Shown here in pieces: positions 21,494-31,794 of a DNA stretch of 64,000 nt. The position numbers and the translations under genes were made by a program. Positions within the stretch are counted from its first letter, which is position 1, and each line of letters opens with the position of its first letter. The notes under the pieces were generated by a model. It made no database searches and was not told the origin of the DNA. It was given only the letters and a program-made list of their open reading frames with translations. Origin of the DNA: Tritrichomonas musculus (Eukaryota > Parabasalia > Tritrichomonadida > Tritrichomonadidae); the NCBI GenBank assembly GCA_039105265.1, contig JAPFFF010000015.1:1984001-2048000 (forward strand), given 5' to 3'.

Positions 21494-21901
21494 ATGATGA
21501 ATTCATCAGAAATTCAAGAAAATGAACTTCAAGCTTTATTCATATGCGGATTACCTCCATCATGTGATCAATATGAATTGCGAAAAATTCTTGAAAATTT
21601 TGGAAATGTTAGGATATTTTATATTTCTCCTAAGCAGCATTCAGGATATGCACTATTCGAACATCACCAAAATGCAGTAGAAGCAGCACAGAATCTTGAT
21701 CAAAAAAATTGGCCAGAAGGGTCTTCAAACATAATCTCAGTTCAAGTAATTAGCAATGAAGAAATAGATGCTGCTATTCGTTTAGGTATTCCTCAACTTC
21801 AAGATGTTTCTATGCTTGAGCCTGAAACAGGTGGATCTCTTTTTAATGTTACAAAAACAGAACCACCAATTTATTGGTCTTTTTCAAAACATAATCAATA
21901 A
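21494..21901 (+). CDS. Single-RRM RNA-binding protein
   Basis: The product has 135 residues from the ATG at 21494. One RRM fills residues about 12-90: RNP2 is ALFICGLP, RNP1 is HSGYALFEH, and the alpha1 helix is CDQYELRKILENFG. The C-terminal 45 residues are hydrophilic and end in an aromatic YWSF segment. Small single-RRM proteins serve as splicing, mRNA-binding or poly(A) factors, and none can be chosen here. It shares a very short divergent promoter with the decapping subunit gene. The frame is open upstream across the DCP1 leader, but those codons would lie inside the neighbour's transcript. Confidence 0.85.
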   Translation: MMNSSEIQENELQALFICGLPPSCDQYELRKILENFGNVRIFYISPKQHSGYALFEHHQNAVEAAQNLDQKNWPEGSSNIISVQVISNEEIDAAIRLGIPQLQDVSMLEPETGGSLFNVTKTEPPIYWSFSKHNQ

Positions 21902-22223
21902 TTTGCTTTAGATCATTAACTATTTGCTAATAATATTGATAACTTGTTATTAATAAATATATACAAATTGAAATATTATCAATACTCTGAAATAAATAAT
22001 TGTATTTCCAAATCTTCAGTATTTCATTGATTAAGCTCGCGCACTAAAACAAGACTTACAATGTAGCAAAAAAAAGAAAAAAAACTTTCTAAAAAAAAAG
22101 TTCAATATAATTGAATTCATTTATAAAATATTTTTTTCATTTTTTTTTTTTTTTTTAATAAAAACATAGATAGGAGGACAATGAAATTAATATATATGCA
22201 AATAGAAAATCATCATGAAACAT
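21902..22223. other. Intergenic between convergent genes, 322 bp
   Basis: AT-rich, with homopolymer A and T runs (22071-22100, 22139-22157). It should hold the 3' ends of both flanking genes. Nothing else was seen. Confidence 0.5.
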
Positions 22224-25200
22224 TTAATTTGTTTCTTGTTCTTTTTTAGCGGCAGCTTCTTTCCAAACTGCAAGATTGGATTGAATCTGGTCAACATTTT
22301 TCTGCAAAAGAGGCATTGCTCTTGCAGCGCATTGATATAATGGCAGACAAACGAAAGTGTAAAAACCAATCTGACTCTTTGGTTTGTCCAAGTGTTCTCT
22401 ATCATTATTTGGTGAAGTGTATTCCATTCCATTTGCCATTTCTAAGTCACCTTGTCTAAAGAACTCTTCACAAAGAACATCGCACCACTTATCGGCTAAT
22501 TCGAATGGTCTTGACACATTCGAAATATCGGCGCACTTCAAAATAACTTGCATCAGCATCAATCTGTGTTTTTGATTTTCTAAATCTAAAGGACCGTTAT
22601 CAAGCTCTGCATTTAATTCTTTCAAAAAGTTGAAGTGCTTGGCCATATCAGTTATCAATATCAATTGAATAACTAACGTCCACATTGTCTTATAATCATT
22701 TGCGTTCAAAGAGGCGAAAATGTTAGATTCTTCCTTTGATACGATTCCAATTGATACGGCACAGTGATGTGTTTCCATAACTGATTGATTCTTGAACAAA
22801 ATACCTAATGGAGTTTCTGCCTTAACGTTATAAACGTTTGTGAAGCCATCATGATTAGCATCATGGCAAATTGAACTGACGAAAATGCCAAATAACTCAA
22901 ATTTATTGAAAACTGTATCCATTTTTGCAAGTTTTATTTCATAATTAACAAATTGTGTGACATCACATGCATGTCGCCAATTATGATATGGAACTTTATT
23001 GTATGTTTGAGAGATTGATTGAAGGAAAGTGAAAAATGTTTCATTATTAACCTTAAATTCTTCCAAAAGTCCGTATGATGCGACAATCGTCCAACATACT
23101 TTAAATAATCCAATACCATCCCATTGAGGAGCATCAAAATTAACGCTATCAAGAATGGGAATACGATCATCAGGAATCTTCAACTTCTGTGGGAAAGTTG
23201 AAGTCTTTCTTTCGTCATCAGCAATCCACTTTTTCAGAGCAGTTTCAATTTGACCAAATTTTGCTATTTCTTCAAGCTGACTTTTCTCAAGAGAAACAGC
23301 AGCGAACACTGCAAAGCAGTCAAGTAGTTTCATGTCTTCAGGAAGAACTTTCCAGTTGCATTTGAGTTCCATAACTCCGAGAACTTTAGAATCGCTTGTC
23401 AATAATGGGAAACAACAAATTGGTTGGTATGTTTCATTGTCTTTGTTTCCAATAAATTGTTCATTTTCATTATCGTCCCAAAACATTGAAGAAACTCTGG
23501 TTGGTGTAACAAGCAGACTAGATTCAACACTATCAGCTTTCTTCCGACTTGATGTAATTGGTGTCTGATTTTGTTCACGTTGTGGAGAGTTGCCTAATTT
23601 GACTAACGTAATGATTTCGTCTTTGCTAAATACTTTGGGCTTTAATAATTTTGATACTTCTGTAGCAAATATATTTCCATGCTCGATTTCATCTCCAACG
23701 GAAACAAAAACTGTAATTGTGTTGAGATCAATATCTCTAAGAAAAATTGTAGCTCTAGAAGCATGAACAACTGATTTTGCGTTATTTAAAATATCTTCAA
23801 GAATTTCTTTAACTGTCTTTGAGTTATTTAAGGCTGATCCCATTTCTGCGAATCCTCGTAACTGTCTGGTTAAGCTTAAAGATGTTTTGTATAATTTTGC
23901 ATTATCAAGTGATATACCACAAAAGACATTAAAAGCATTCATCATTTTAATATCGCCTTCATCAAATGCTGAACCATCTCTTCGATTGATCATTTCTGTG
24001 ACTCCTGCAATTTCGCCTCTGTTGTTATAAATTGGAACAGTTAAAACTGTTCTAGTTTTAAAGCCAGTACTTTTATCTACTGTTTGATCAAATCGAGGAT
24101 CTGAATAAGCATCGTTGATATTGACAATATTTCCAGTTGTAGCTGTGTGACCTACAATACCTCTAGAAATTGGAAGAGTAATGGCTTTATCAAGACCACC
24201 TTGAAACTTTGTTACCAGCTGTTGTTTAGATTGATCGACTAAAAAAAGTGAGCATCGCTCAGTATTTAATAAAGAATTGGCTCTTTCCATAATAACTGGA
24301 ATTAATGAATCTATATCAAGAACTCCAGATAAAATTTCGGCAACCTCGAGTAAAGCTTTTAATCGAAGAGCAAATTCTGAGTTGTCTTCATCTGATGAAC
24401 CAGCATTTGAGCCTAAAATGGACTTTCCAACAATAGGAGCAATATTCTCAAGTTGAACAGATTCAAAATTGCTAAAAGATTTTCCGGTCATTTTGCCACG
24501 TAAAACAATTGAAAAAGTGTCGTTGTTAACTTGGACAGGAACAATTAAAATAGGTTCTCGATCAACACCATCAACTTCAGCTGAATATCCTGTTAATTGA
24601 GTTGCATCAACAGAATTGCATGTTAGACCTGATTTCATAATTGGTCCAACACATCCTGGATTAGCAACTGGTTGAAAAGAATTATCAATATACTTGGAAT
24701 ATGAATTTTTAACTTTTTCATGAAGCCAAAATTCAACAACACAACAATGAAAATTGTGTTGGAGTCGTTCGATTACTTGATTACTAACATCGGAATCTGA
24801 TACTATTGTAAAAGATGAGTTATTCGAAACTATTAAATGTGACATTTGAAGAAACTTAGTTGCAAAAAATCTAGCACTATCTTCATCAATTTCTGAGAAT
24901 GGATGAGATTCAGGTCCTCGAACAATTTGAGCTACTGCAAATATAGAATTATTTTTATTTGTAGATAATGGTAAATAAAGAGAAGGCATATCAGCAAAAT
25001 CGACAATTTGATTAAAGTTATCGTGTTTTGATGGACTAATAATATTGATTAATTTATTCATTCTAAATGAGGCACCTACAATACCAATTACTGATTTGAT
25101 AGATCTGGCAAGAGATGGTGAGTCTAAAGTTCCCATTCCTTGATTTGAAATCCATAAAAAACAATCTTTAGCAGAAAATAAATGAACAAGCGCCTTTTCA

Positions 25201-25430
25201 ATTGAAATATGAAGTGGTGTATTTTTTAAATTAGCTAGCATTGTTTGGAATATTTCATGGCGCTTTTCAACAAGAGAAACAGGATCAACTGCAGGTTGGA
25301 GATTGCCAAGTTTAATTGGAGAAGATACATGCATAGCCGAAACTGATCTTGAGCTATTATGCGGAATATAAGGATTACTTTCAAGTTTGAGAGAATTGGA
25401 TTTATGGCTGTTTTTGCTCAAATTTTTCAT
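22224..25430 (-). CDS. GAF-domain 3',5'-cyclic nucleotide phosphodiesterase
   Basis: The product has 1,068 residues from the ATG at 25430, which is 7 nt after an initiator; a Met six codons upstream is less likely. Four GAF-like domains follow one another (about 55-200, 205-345, 360-520, 525-730). The third is the clearest, ending FDEGDIKMMNAFNVFCGI. The class I phosphodiesterase domain is at about 780-1,060, with its metal and nucleotide residues: YHNWRHACD near 815, HDANHDGFTN near 860, THH, ADISN, and the purine-gripping Gln in KSQIGFY. The enzyme hydrolyses cAMP and/or cGMP, and its GAF domains probably bind a cyclic nucleotide as in PDE2/5/6/11. No membrane segment is evident. Confidence 0.93.
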   Translation of the reverse strand: MKNLSKNSHKSNSLKLESNPYIPHNSSRSVSAMHVSSPIKLGNLQPAVDPVSLVEKRHEIFQTMLANLKNTPLHISIEKALVHLFSAKDCFLWISNQGMGTLDSPSLARSIKSVIGIVGASFRMNKLINIISPSKHDNFNQIVDFADMPSLYLPLSTNKNNSIFAVAQIVRGPESHPFSEIDEDSARFFATKFLQMSHLIVSNNSSFTIVSDSDVSNQVIERLQHNFHCCVVEFWLHEKVKNSYSKYIDNSFQPVANPGCVGPIMKSGLTCNSVDATQLTGYSAEVDGVDREPILIVPVQVNNDTFSIVLRGKMTGKSFSNFESVQLENIAPIVGKSILGSNAGSSDEDNSEFALRLKALLEVAEILSGVLDIDSLIPVIMERANSLLNTERCSLFLVDQSKQQLVTKFQGGLDKAITLPISRGIVGHTATTGNIVNINDAYSDPRFDQTVDKSTGFKTRTVLTVPIYNNRGEIAGVTEMINRRDGSAFDEGDIKMMNAFNVFCGISLDNAKLYKTSLSLTRQLRGFAEMGSALNNSKTVKEILEDILNNAKSVVHASRATIFLRDIDLNTITVFVSVGDEIEHGNIFATEVSKLLKPKVFSKDEIITLVKLGNSPQREQNQTPITSSRKKADSVESSLLVTPTRVSSMFWDDNENEQFIGNKDNETYQPICCFPLLTSDSKVLGVMELKCNWKVLPEDMKLLDCFAVFAAVSLEKSQLEEIAKFGQIETALKKWIADDERKTSTFPQKLKIPDDRIPILDSVNFDAPQWDGIGLFKVCWTIVASYGLLEEFKVNNETFFTFLQSISQTYNKVPYHNWRHACDVTQFVNYEIKLAKMDTVFNKFELFGIFVSSICHDANHDGFTNVYNVKAETPLGILFKNQSVMETHHCAVSIGIVSKEESNIFASLNANDYKTMWTLVIQLILITDMAKHFNFLKELNAELDNGPLDLENQKHRLMLMQVILKCADISNVSRPFELADKWCDVLCEEFFRQGDLEMANGMEYTSPNNDREHLDKPKSQIGFYTFVCLPLYQCAARAMPLLQKNVDQIQSNLAVWKEAAAKKEQETN

Positions 25431-25432
25431 TT

Positions 25433-25437
25433 TATGA
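25433..25437 (-). promoter_or_regulatory. Initiator of the phosphodiesterase gene
   Basis: Minus-strand TCATA (TCA(+1)YW) with +1 at 25435, just ahead of the ATG at 25430. It favours the second Met over the one at 25448. Confidence 0.5.
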
Positions 25438-25780
25438 ATTATATACATAAAATAACGACTTTATTTCAGAAATTAATTTCGGCCAAAGATGCATTCAAAA
25501 ACCGAATACAAAATGCTTTATCAAGCAATTCGTTTCCCTAATATACCTAGTATTTCGAACATGCCGTATTCCAATATTCAACTAGGTTTATCAAAATAAT
25601 GAGAAGAAGGAATGTATCAAAAAACTCTTTATTGATAAAAAATATCTTAATCCAGTTCGTCATAATTTAATATTATAAAAATGAATTATCGCAATATATA
25701 AAATAAAAATAATAATAAAATATTGATTCATATGTTAATAATATACACGCTATTTACAAATAAATATTAATAAGTCAGAA
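25438..25780. other. Intergenic, about 340 bp
   Basis: AT-rich gap between two minus-strand genes. No feature was recognised beyond the initiator at its left edge. Confidence 0.5.
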
Positions 25781-27031
25781 TTATGATAAGCCTAAAGGAA
25801 TATTTTGCCTTAAAAATGGAACATCAGTGAACCAAAAATCTGAAGGCTTCCTATCTTTTTCTTGTATTTTTTTAAGAGGAGCAATTGCAACAATCTCATT
25901 TTCAAAGAAAATTCCGATCTTACTAACTCCAAAATTATCGCCGTTGACTTGTTTTGGTATGTTCCATATTCTTATTAATAATATTGGCAAAGCTTTCTTA
26001 AAAGTAATTGTAATTTGTGGGGTTCCTCTATGATTGAAACTTCCATACCACATGCTTTGGATATTCCTTGAATCTTTAGTATTGTTAATATTATTAATGA
26101 GTCTATGAGGAGCTGCCATAAAATTAATATTATCGTATGAGATAGATTTAATATCATCTAAAGTAACGATCTTTCCTGTTGCTGCAGTAATTTCAATTGA
26201 AGCAAGTCCAATATAATCAGATTTATCAAAAGATTCATATAAACTAAATTTAAGGGTTTTGATAGGCTTATTTGGAATTTCACCGTACTTATCTGAATTT
26301 GTTTTTGTTTCTGGACGGGGGAAAGGTATTGAAAAAACATTTTTCTCAATTGCTTTTGATTTCTCAAGAGAAATAATACCACCAAATCCTTCAGGAATAA
26401 TGCCAGAAGCAATAAAAGTTCCGCCTGCAATAATCTTTACATTTTTTACACTTCTATGATCTGTTTCTCTTGAATTCCAGATCCTAATTGAAGCAGGTGG
26501 ATTTGGTGAAACAACTTTCAAGTTAAAATGAATTGGTGTTCCATTCCAATGAGCATTCCATTCTTGGGTATCAGAATCTTTTATCATGCTCGAGTTAACT
26601 AGTGACGAGAGATATGGTGGAATTGAATCATTTTTATGCTTTACTTTAAGAGCATTTAAAGGATCATTATCATCATCAATATCATTTTCATCTTTCTGAT
26701 CATCTAGTCCAATTGATGCAACAGTTAGAACTTTATAATCTATATCAAGAACATCAATTTCAGAGCATCCAATGATTGACTCATTTCCATAATTAGATAA
26801 AAAAATAACTTGAAGATAGTATGTGCAAACATTTTGAGGAAGCGAAAACGCTGATTTTCGCGATGAGCTAATGTTTGGTGATTTAATGGATGTTGATCTT
26901 TTCCTATTTTTCATGTTTGTTAGAACTGATTTAAACTCAGGAATAGCAGTAGGAATAGCCATAGAGTTTTTTCTTTCCAGATAAATCTTAGCTTCTGTTG
27001 CACTTAGTTTTGGAAGCGAATTTCTCTTCAT
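25781..27031 (-). CDS. KATNIP-domain (DUF4457) protein, probable ciliary protein
   Basis: The product has 416 residues. After a basic, serine-rich N-terminus (about 1-65) come two related beta-rich modules. The first has PASIRIWNSRETDHRSVKN followed by KIIAGGTFIASG, and the second has LIRIWNIPKQ followed by KIGIFFENEIVAIAPLKK. The IRIWN...GVK pattern is typical of the repeated domains of KATNIP (KIAA0556), a katanin-binding ciliary base protein mutated in Joubert syndrome. The protein is much shorter than animal KATNIP, so it probably keeps one domain pair. Microtubule or basal-body work is an inference. An acidic run (about 110-125) separates the first strands from the module. Confidence 0.7.
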   Translation of the reverse strand: MKRNSLPKLSATEAKIYLERKNSMAIPTAIPEFKSVLTNMKNRKRSTSIKSPNISSSRKSAFSLPQNVCTYYLQVIFLSNYGNESIIGCSEIDVLDIDYKVLTVASIGLDDQKDENDIDDDNDPLNALKVKHKNDSIPPYLSSLVNSSMIKDSDTQEWNAHWNGTPIHFNLKVVSPNPPASIRIWNSRETDHRSVKNVKIIAGGTFIASGIIPEGFGGIISLEKSKAIEKNVFSIPFPRPETKTNSDKYGEIPNKPIKTLKFSLYESFDKSDYIGLASIEITAATGKIVTLDDIKSISYDNINFMAAPHRLINNINNTKDSRNIQSMWYGSFNHRGTPQITITFKKALPILLIRIWNIPKQVNGDNFGVSKIGIFFENEIVAIAPLKKIQEKDRKPSDFWFTDVPFLRQNIPLGLS

Positions 27032-27539
27032 TGAAAATTCTGGTTTATTAAACCGAAATTTTGGTCAAATTTTATTACGAATCTCAGAATTTTTATTTGA
27101 ATTCTCTAATTTTCATCAAAAAATTCGATGATCTCACAGAAAAATTAATTGAATTTGTTTCATGAAAAAGAGGTTAAATAATCATTGATTTATTCAGAAA
27201 GAAATTCATAACTTTACAAATTTGAAGAAAACCATTGAATTGATGTTATAAAATATTTAATGCTATCATATTTTGATAAATTAAATAGATATATGATTGT
27301 AAGAAAAAATATTTATTTAAGTAAAGGTAATTAGAATTTTTTTTCCAAATAATATTGATTTCTAAAGTCTCCTTTTTTTTCTAATACAATTAAGAAAGAT
27401 AATTTATTCTATTTCTAAAAATTTGAAAGCATAATGATAATTAATATCTTACACTTTAGTAAAATTTATTATTCTTAGAACTATTAATAAAATATATATA
27501 TACTTATCTTTATATAGTTAAATGATAATCTTATATTGC
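27032..27539. other. Intergenic, 508 bp
   Basis: AT-rich gap between co-directional minus-strand genes. No open frame, RNA or transposon ends were recognised. Confidence 0.5.
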
Positions 27540-28238
27540 TTATTTTTTCCGCATCTGCTTAATTTGGTCAGAAAGAACATCAAGTGCGTCATTATCTAGT
27601 TCTTTGAGTAAAATGCAAATCGCAGAAATAATGTTGTCTTGAGACTCTTTTGATACGCCCTGTGTTTTTACTGGTTGTGTTGACTTCTGATTTGATGTGG
27701 TATTTGCTGAACTATTACTGCTAGACGGTTTAGAATGTTTTGACGTTGATTTTTCTTGTGAAGTAGTTGATTCCGGTGATGGTTTTGATTTCGTCGCTTT
27801 TGCTGCCTTTGAAGATTTATATTCATTGAAAGCTTTTGTAGCTTCTTCCCTTTCTTGAGGGGTAATGTCAACTTCATCAAGTTTTGTGAGATGTGGAAGC
27901 ATAGCAATAACAAATTTTCGATAATTTGGTTCCTTTGTGATTGGATTATCAGCAAGCCAGAGTGTTTGAAGTTCTGGAAGACCAGTCAGATAATTGATTT
28001 CTGATAATGATGGTATCTTATTTCTTCTTAAAAAAAGCTCGCGAAGGTGAACACAATGCTGAAATGGTGCTAAAGTTTTAATTTCATTGACTGAAAGAGC
28101 AATGGTTTCAATGTTGGGAAGTTTTGAAACAATGGACACGTCTTCCAACTTTAGACCCCATAAACTCAAATGTTTTATCTCTTCTAAACTGGAGGCTTTG
28201 TTCTTCGAAAGCAGTTGTTCTTCAGTAAGTTTTTCCAT
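27540..28238 (-). CDS. CFAP410: CFAP410 (C21orf2) leucine-rich ciliary protein
   Basis: The product has 232 residues from the ATG at 28238, 11 nt after an initiator. The N-terminal 140 residues are leucine-rich repeats in the CFAP410 order: LSLWGLKLEDVSIV, TIALSVNEIKTLAPF, LRELFLRRNKIPSLSE, LQTLWLADNP, then the capping FVIAMLPHLTKLDEVDIT. Human CFAP410 has near-equal phrases (ITLSVNSIS, LYLRRNRIPSL). A serine/lysine linker (about 155-195) leads to a helix, NIISAICILLKELDNDALDV, matching the short C-terminal oligomerisation domain of the family. CFAP410 works with NEK1 at basal bodies. Preservation of both conserved ends makes the orthology convincing. Confidence 0.9.
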   Translation of the reverse strand: MEKLTEEQLLSKNKASSLEEIKHLSLWGLKLEDVSIVSKLPNIETIALSVNEIKTLAPFQHCVHLRELFLRRNKIPSLSEINYLTGLPELQTLWLADNPITKEPNYRKFVIAMLPHLTKLDEVDITPQEREEATKAFNEYKSSKAAKATKSKPSPESTTSQEKSTSKHSKPSSSNSSANTTSNQKSTQPVKTQGVSKESQDNIISAICILLKELDNDALDVLSDQIKQMRKK

Positions 28239-28246
28239 TTTGATAA

Positions 28247-28251
28247 AATGA
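28247..28251 (-). promoter_or_regulatory. Initiator of CFAP410
   Basis: Minus-strand TCATT with +1 at 28249, placing the ATG at 28238 after an 11-nt leader. This rules out the further upstream in-frame codons as a start. Confidence 0.6.
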
Positions 28252-28809
28252 AAATTGAGAAAAAAATAAAATTTCAAAAGAAATAAAGAACGTTTTGAAT
28301 AGTGTTGATGTATATCCTCTCAACTCAAATATCAAACGTCATGTGAATGATAATATGTATTTAGTATAAACGGATTAGTGATTCCAGAAAAAAGAATAAA
28401 TTACCTAATCTTGGGCAATTCTGTTATGAATAATAAAAATTGATTAATTTCTCACCGAATTAATATTGAGAATTATAATGAGCATCTATAAACTTTTTTA
28501 AGAATGAATGAATATAATTACTTTATTAAATTGCTATTCAATATAAACATTTATTTTATATCATATTATACAAACTGTATATATTACAAATTAGGTTTAT
28601 TAAATATGCTTTGATTATTGTTAAGTATAGTTATGTACTCATCAAACTGCTTAATAAATATCTTTTGATATTTGCAACTTATCAAAAAAAGTAAAAAGAT
28701 TTTATTTTCAAATAAAAACGTTTTTTATGGTTAACAAAATAAATACTAAAAGCAATAACTCATTAGTTTAAAAATCTATTTTAATGTTTTGTGCTTTTTT
28801 TCTCATTTT
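28252..28809. other. Intergenic, about 560 bp
   Basis: AT-rich, between two minus-strand genes. No gene or repeat was recognised. Confidence 0.5.
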
Positions 28810-29136
28810 TTATATAAGCAGACAGCATGAACTTTTCTTTTCTTTTGCCTCTTCTTTTGCATCAGATATTTTTGTTTCAGCTTCGTTAACTTTTGCTTTT
28901 GCATCATTATATTTTGTTTCAGCATTGGTTTTAGCAGTTTCTACTTTTGCTTTACCATCTTCATATTCTTCTTTAGCTTTATTATACTTATTTTGGACAT
29001 CATCCTTAGCTTCTTCATATTTCTGTTTTCCATCTTCAACCTTTTCCTTTATTTCATTGTATTTTTCTTCTGCATCATCTTTTGCATCTTTAAGGTTTGC
29101 TTTTGCATCATTAATTTTGTTTTCTGCGTCTGACAC
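28810..29136 (-). CDS. Coiled-coil protein of 25-residue repeats with C-terminal CaaX box; no ATG start
   Basis: The frame encodes 108 residues, mostly D, K, E and A. Three 25-residue repeats can be lined up (about 20-94), each opening with a KYN core, for example EEKYNEIKEKVEDGKQKYEE and then QNKYNKAKEEYEDGKAKVET. The protein ends KKSSCCLLI: the last four residues, CLLI, are a CaaX box favouring geranylgeranylation, with a second Cys for palmitoylation, so it should be a lipid-anchored rod. It is odd that the whole frame contains no ATG. An initiator at 29148-29152 puts the leader end at a GTG (29134-29136), so either GTG is used or the ATG has been lost. Confidence 0.7.
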   Translation of the reverse strand: MSDAENKINDAKANLKDAKDDAEEKYNEIKEKVEDGKQKYEEAKDDVQNKYNKAKEEYEDGKAKVETAKTNAETKYNDAKAKVNEAETKISDAKEEAKEKKSSCCLLI

Positions 29137-29147
29137 GCTTAATATTA

Positions 29148-29152
29148 AATGA
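29148..29152 (-). promoter_or_regulatory. Initiator of the coiled-coil repeat gene
   Basis: Minus-strand TCATT with +1 at 29150, 14 nt ahead of the GTG at 29136. The spacing is the same as at well-supported genes in this window, so the promoter looks functional although no ATG follows in frame. Confidence 0.55.
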
Positions 29153-30717
29153 ATGTCGCATCACATCATATTAAAATTCTTTGAATTATTTCAAAAGTTG
29201 AATAATTTTTTTCAAATTTTGAATTACATCACAAAATGAATGTAAATACGTTTTTTTATATTTTATCTTTATTTCATGTTAAAATTATTCTTTTAATATT
29301 ACTTATATATAATAATAATAAAAAATTATTTTCTAACTTTATATTATGTAATGATAATATTTGGTTAATTCATTATCAAATGATTTTTGATATATTTAAA
29401 CTTTCTTATTGTTTTAAATAGATTTATTAAGTCCCTAATTGAATATGATAGATTTTATCTTATTTACAATTTCACAATAGTTTCATATTTCATGGAAAAT
29501 ATAATAAAACATTTATATGCAATATTCAATAATAAGTTTCGTTGAATTATTTTCATTTCTATATATAGTAAATAGATAAGTTATTAAAATATCTGAAGTA
29601 TAAGCCAAATTAATTGAGTTGCTTTTCATTTACTGGTGATTAATCTGCATATAAACAAGAAAAATGGTCTGATTTTGATTAAATGTTGTTTGCATTTGTT
29701 CGATCTGATATAAATAGTTATATTTTGAATGAAAATATTGACAGTTTTAAATGAATACAATACCATCTTATGTTTATGCAGATTTTCTTTAAAGTTTGTG
29801 TCATAATGTCAGGTTATTTTAATGTTTTTGTATATAAGAAGTGTCATGTATAGGTTTTTCAGATTGTAATTAAGAAATTTTACTTTATAGCAAAAGACTA
29901 TTATTGATTTCTGGCAGAGTAACAAATGTGTAAATAGCTTAATTTGAATATTGGAGAATTATGATGATTTTTTGACTGTTGGTTCTTATTATTAATTTGC
30001 ATACGCTAATTATGAATTGCTTTCAAGGATTTTTTTATTATCATTTAGATATAATAAAGAAAAAGATACTTATTCTACTCTAATTTTAACATATTGTTAA
30101 GTGGTATTAAAATTTTTGCAACTCAATATTTTTATTGAAAGAGATGATTGCTTTGGGGATTTTGGTATGTTTCAATAATGAACAACGCATGTAATGCTTA
30201 AATAAAATGAATAATTCAAAGTTATGAATTCCAATTTTTTTGAATTAGATATAATTAAATTCAAGTTTGATGACCTTTAAAGATGATATATCATCTTTCA
30301 TTGTGTAATGTTATTTTATAAAAATAATTTCATAAATAATAATGATTAATATTTTTTTACCAAAGTGAAAAAAAAAAAAAAGAAAAGATGTGCTCTCTTT
30401 CTTTGGCATTGCATTTCAATTTTCACTAAAAAAAAATCACTCCTTGAAATTGATTTTAAGATAATTGAAAGAAATAGCCATATACACTCTCATTTGAAAA
30501 CGGTTTTTTTCAAAATGAATTTGTAGAAATTGCAAACTGTATTTTTGATAATGTTGTCAAAATAGATAAATCGCTAATGTGTTAATAATCACTGGAAACT
30601 TCTAATTTCCATCTTTCTAAAATAAAAATTAATTTTTTAGTTTTTTCGATATGTCCGTTTATTAATTGGGATTTCAGCTCTATCTTTTAATCCTAGAAAA
30701 AATCTCAAACAGAAAAA
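29153..30717. other. Intergenic between divergent genes, about 1.57 kb
   Basis: Long AT-rich promoter region of two divergent genes. No transposon ends, open frame of note or RNA gene was recognised. A purine run of A lies at 30368-30386, and a less AT-rich patch (CTCTCTTTCTTTGGCATTGC) lies near 30395-30415. Confidence 0.5.
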
Positions 30718-31632
30718 ATGCTCCAGAAGCCTCCGACTTTGGCACTGGCGGAAAACACAAGTGTTAATATGAATATTAATATAATGGGAGCAGGTAAACC
30801 CAAAGAGCAAGCATCTGCAAAAACAAAAAGATGGGTTCTTGACGATTTTGAAATTGGAAGGCCCCTAGGAACAGGAAAATTCGGAAGAGTATATTTGGCA
30901 CGTGAAAAAAGGACGCATTTTATTGTCGCATTGAAAGTTTTATATAAAAGTCAACTTATTAAAGCTGGTGTTGAGCATCAACTACGAAGAGAAATTGAAA
31001 TACAGTCACATTTAAGGCATCCTAATATTCTCCGTTTATATGGATATTTTTACGATCAATCTCGAGTGTATATAGTATTAGAGTATGCACCAAATGGTGA
31101 ATTATTCAAAATATTAAGAGAACAAGATAGATTTGATGAGCTTACAACAGCTAAATATATTGTTAAAATTAGTGAAGCAATTTCGTATTGCCATTCAAAA
31201 CATGTTATTCACAGAGATATTAAACCAGAAAATATCCTTGTGGGAGCAAATGGTGAATTGAAACTTGGAGATTTTGGTTGGGCAGTGTGTTTATCATCTG
31301 ACAATCGGCGAACGACATTATGTGGAACATTAGATTACCTTCCACCAGAAATGATTGAAGGTCGTGAACACGATGAAAAAGCTGATAGTTGGAGTTTAGG
31401 TGTTCTTTTATACGAATTTTTAGTTGGGTCTCCGCCTTTTGAAGCCCCAGGGCAACGTGATACATGCCAACGAATCAAGGATGTTGATATCAAGTTTCCT
31501 GACTTTGTGTCTGAGCTAGCTCGTGATTTAATTCAACGACTACTTCAGCATGATCCACAGAAAAGAATGCTTTCTCAAGAAATTAGGCGACATCCATGGG
31601 TAATCCAACAGCTTGGAGACCCTGATGAATAA
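30718..31632 (+). CDS. Aurora protein kinase
   Basis: The 304-residue protein is a kinase domain with a short N-terminal extension (about 40 residues). Catalytic parts in order: Gly loop [10 protein letters not shown] (50-59), ATP lysine 73 (VALKV), HRD 165-167, DFG 185-187 continuing as DFGWAV, activation loop [15 protein letters not shown] (197-211). DFGWAV and the RRTTxCGT loop are the hallmarks of Aurora, with the second Thr of RRTT as the autophosphorylation site. Aurora kinases run spindle assembly, chromosome segregation and, in flagellates, flagellar disassembly. All catalytic residues are present. The N-terminus lacks recognisable degron boxes. Confidence 0.95.
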   Translation: MLQKPPTLALAENTSVNMNINIMGAGKPKEQASAKTKRWVLDDFEIGRPLGTGKFGRVYLAREKRTHFIVALKVLYKSQLIKAGVEHQLRREIEIQSHLRHPNILRLYGYFYDQSRVYIVLEYAPNGELFKILREQDRFDELTTAKYIVKISEAISYCHSKHVIHRDIKPENILVGANGELKLGDFGWAVCLSSDNRRTTLCGTLDYLPPEMIEGREHDEKADSWSLGVLLYEFLVGSPPFEAPGQRDTCQRIKDVDIKFPDFVSELARDLIQRLLQHDPQKRMLSQEIRRHPWVIQQLGDPDE

Positions 31633-31794
31633 TAATATTTATATTTTGTTTTTCGTTAGTTTTAAAATAAGTCTATTAAAATTATATGAATAAAAAATTT
31701 TGGGAAAGGGATTGATTGTTTATTTATTTAATAACATTTTATATTTGTGAAGTTAATAAAATTTAAATACAAAATTTGATAATAAGGGATATTT

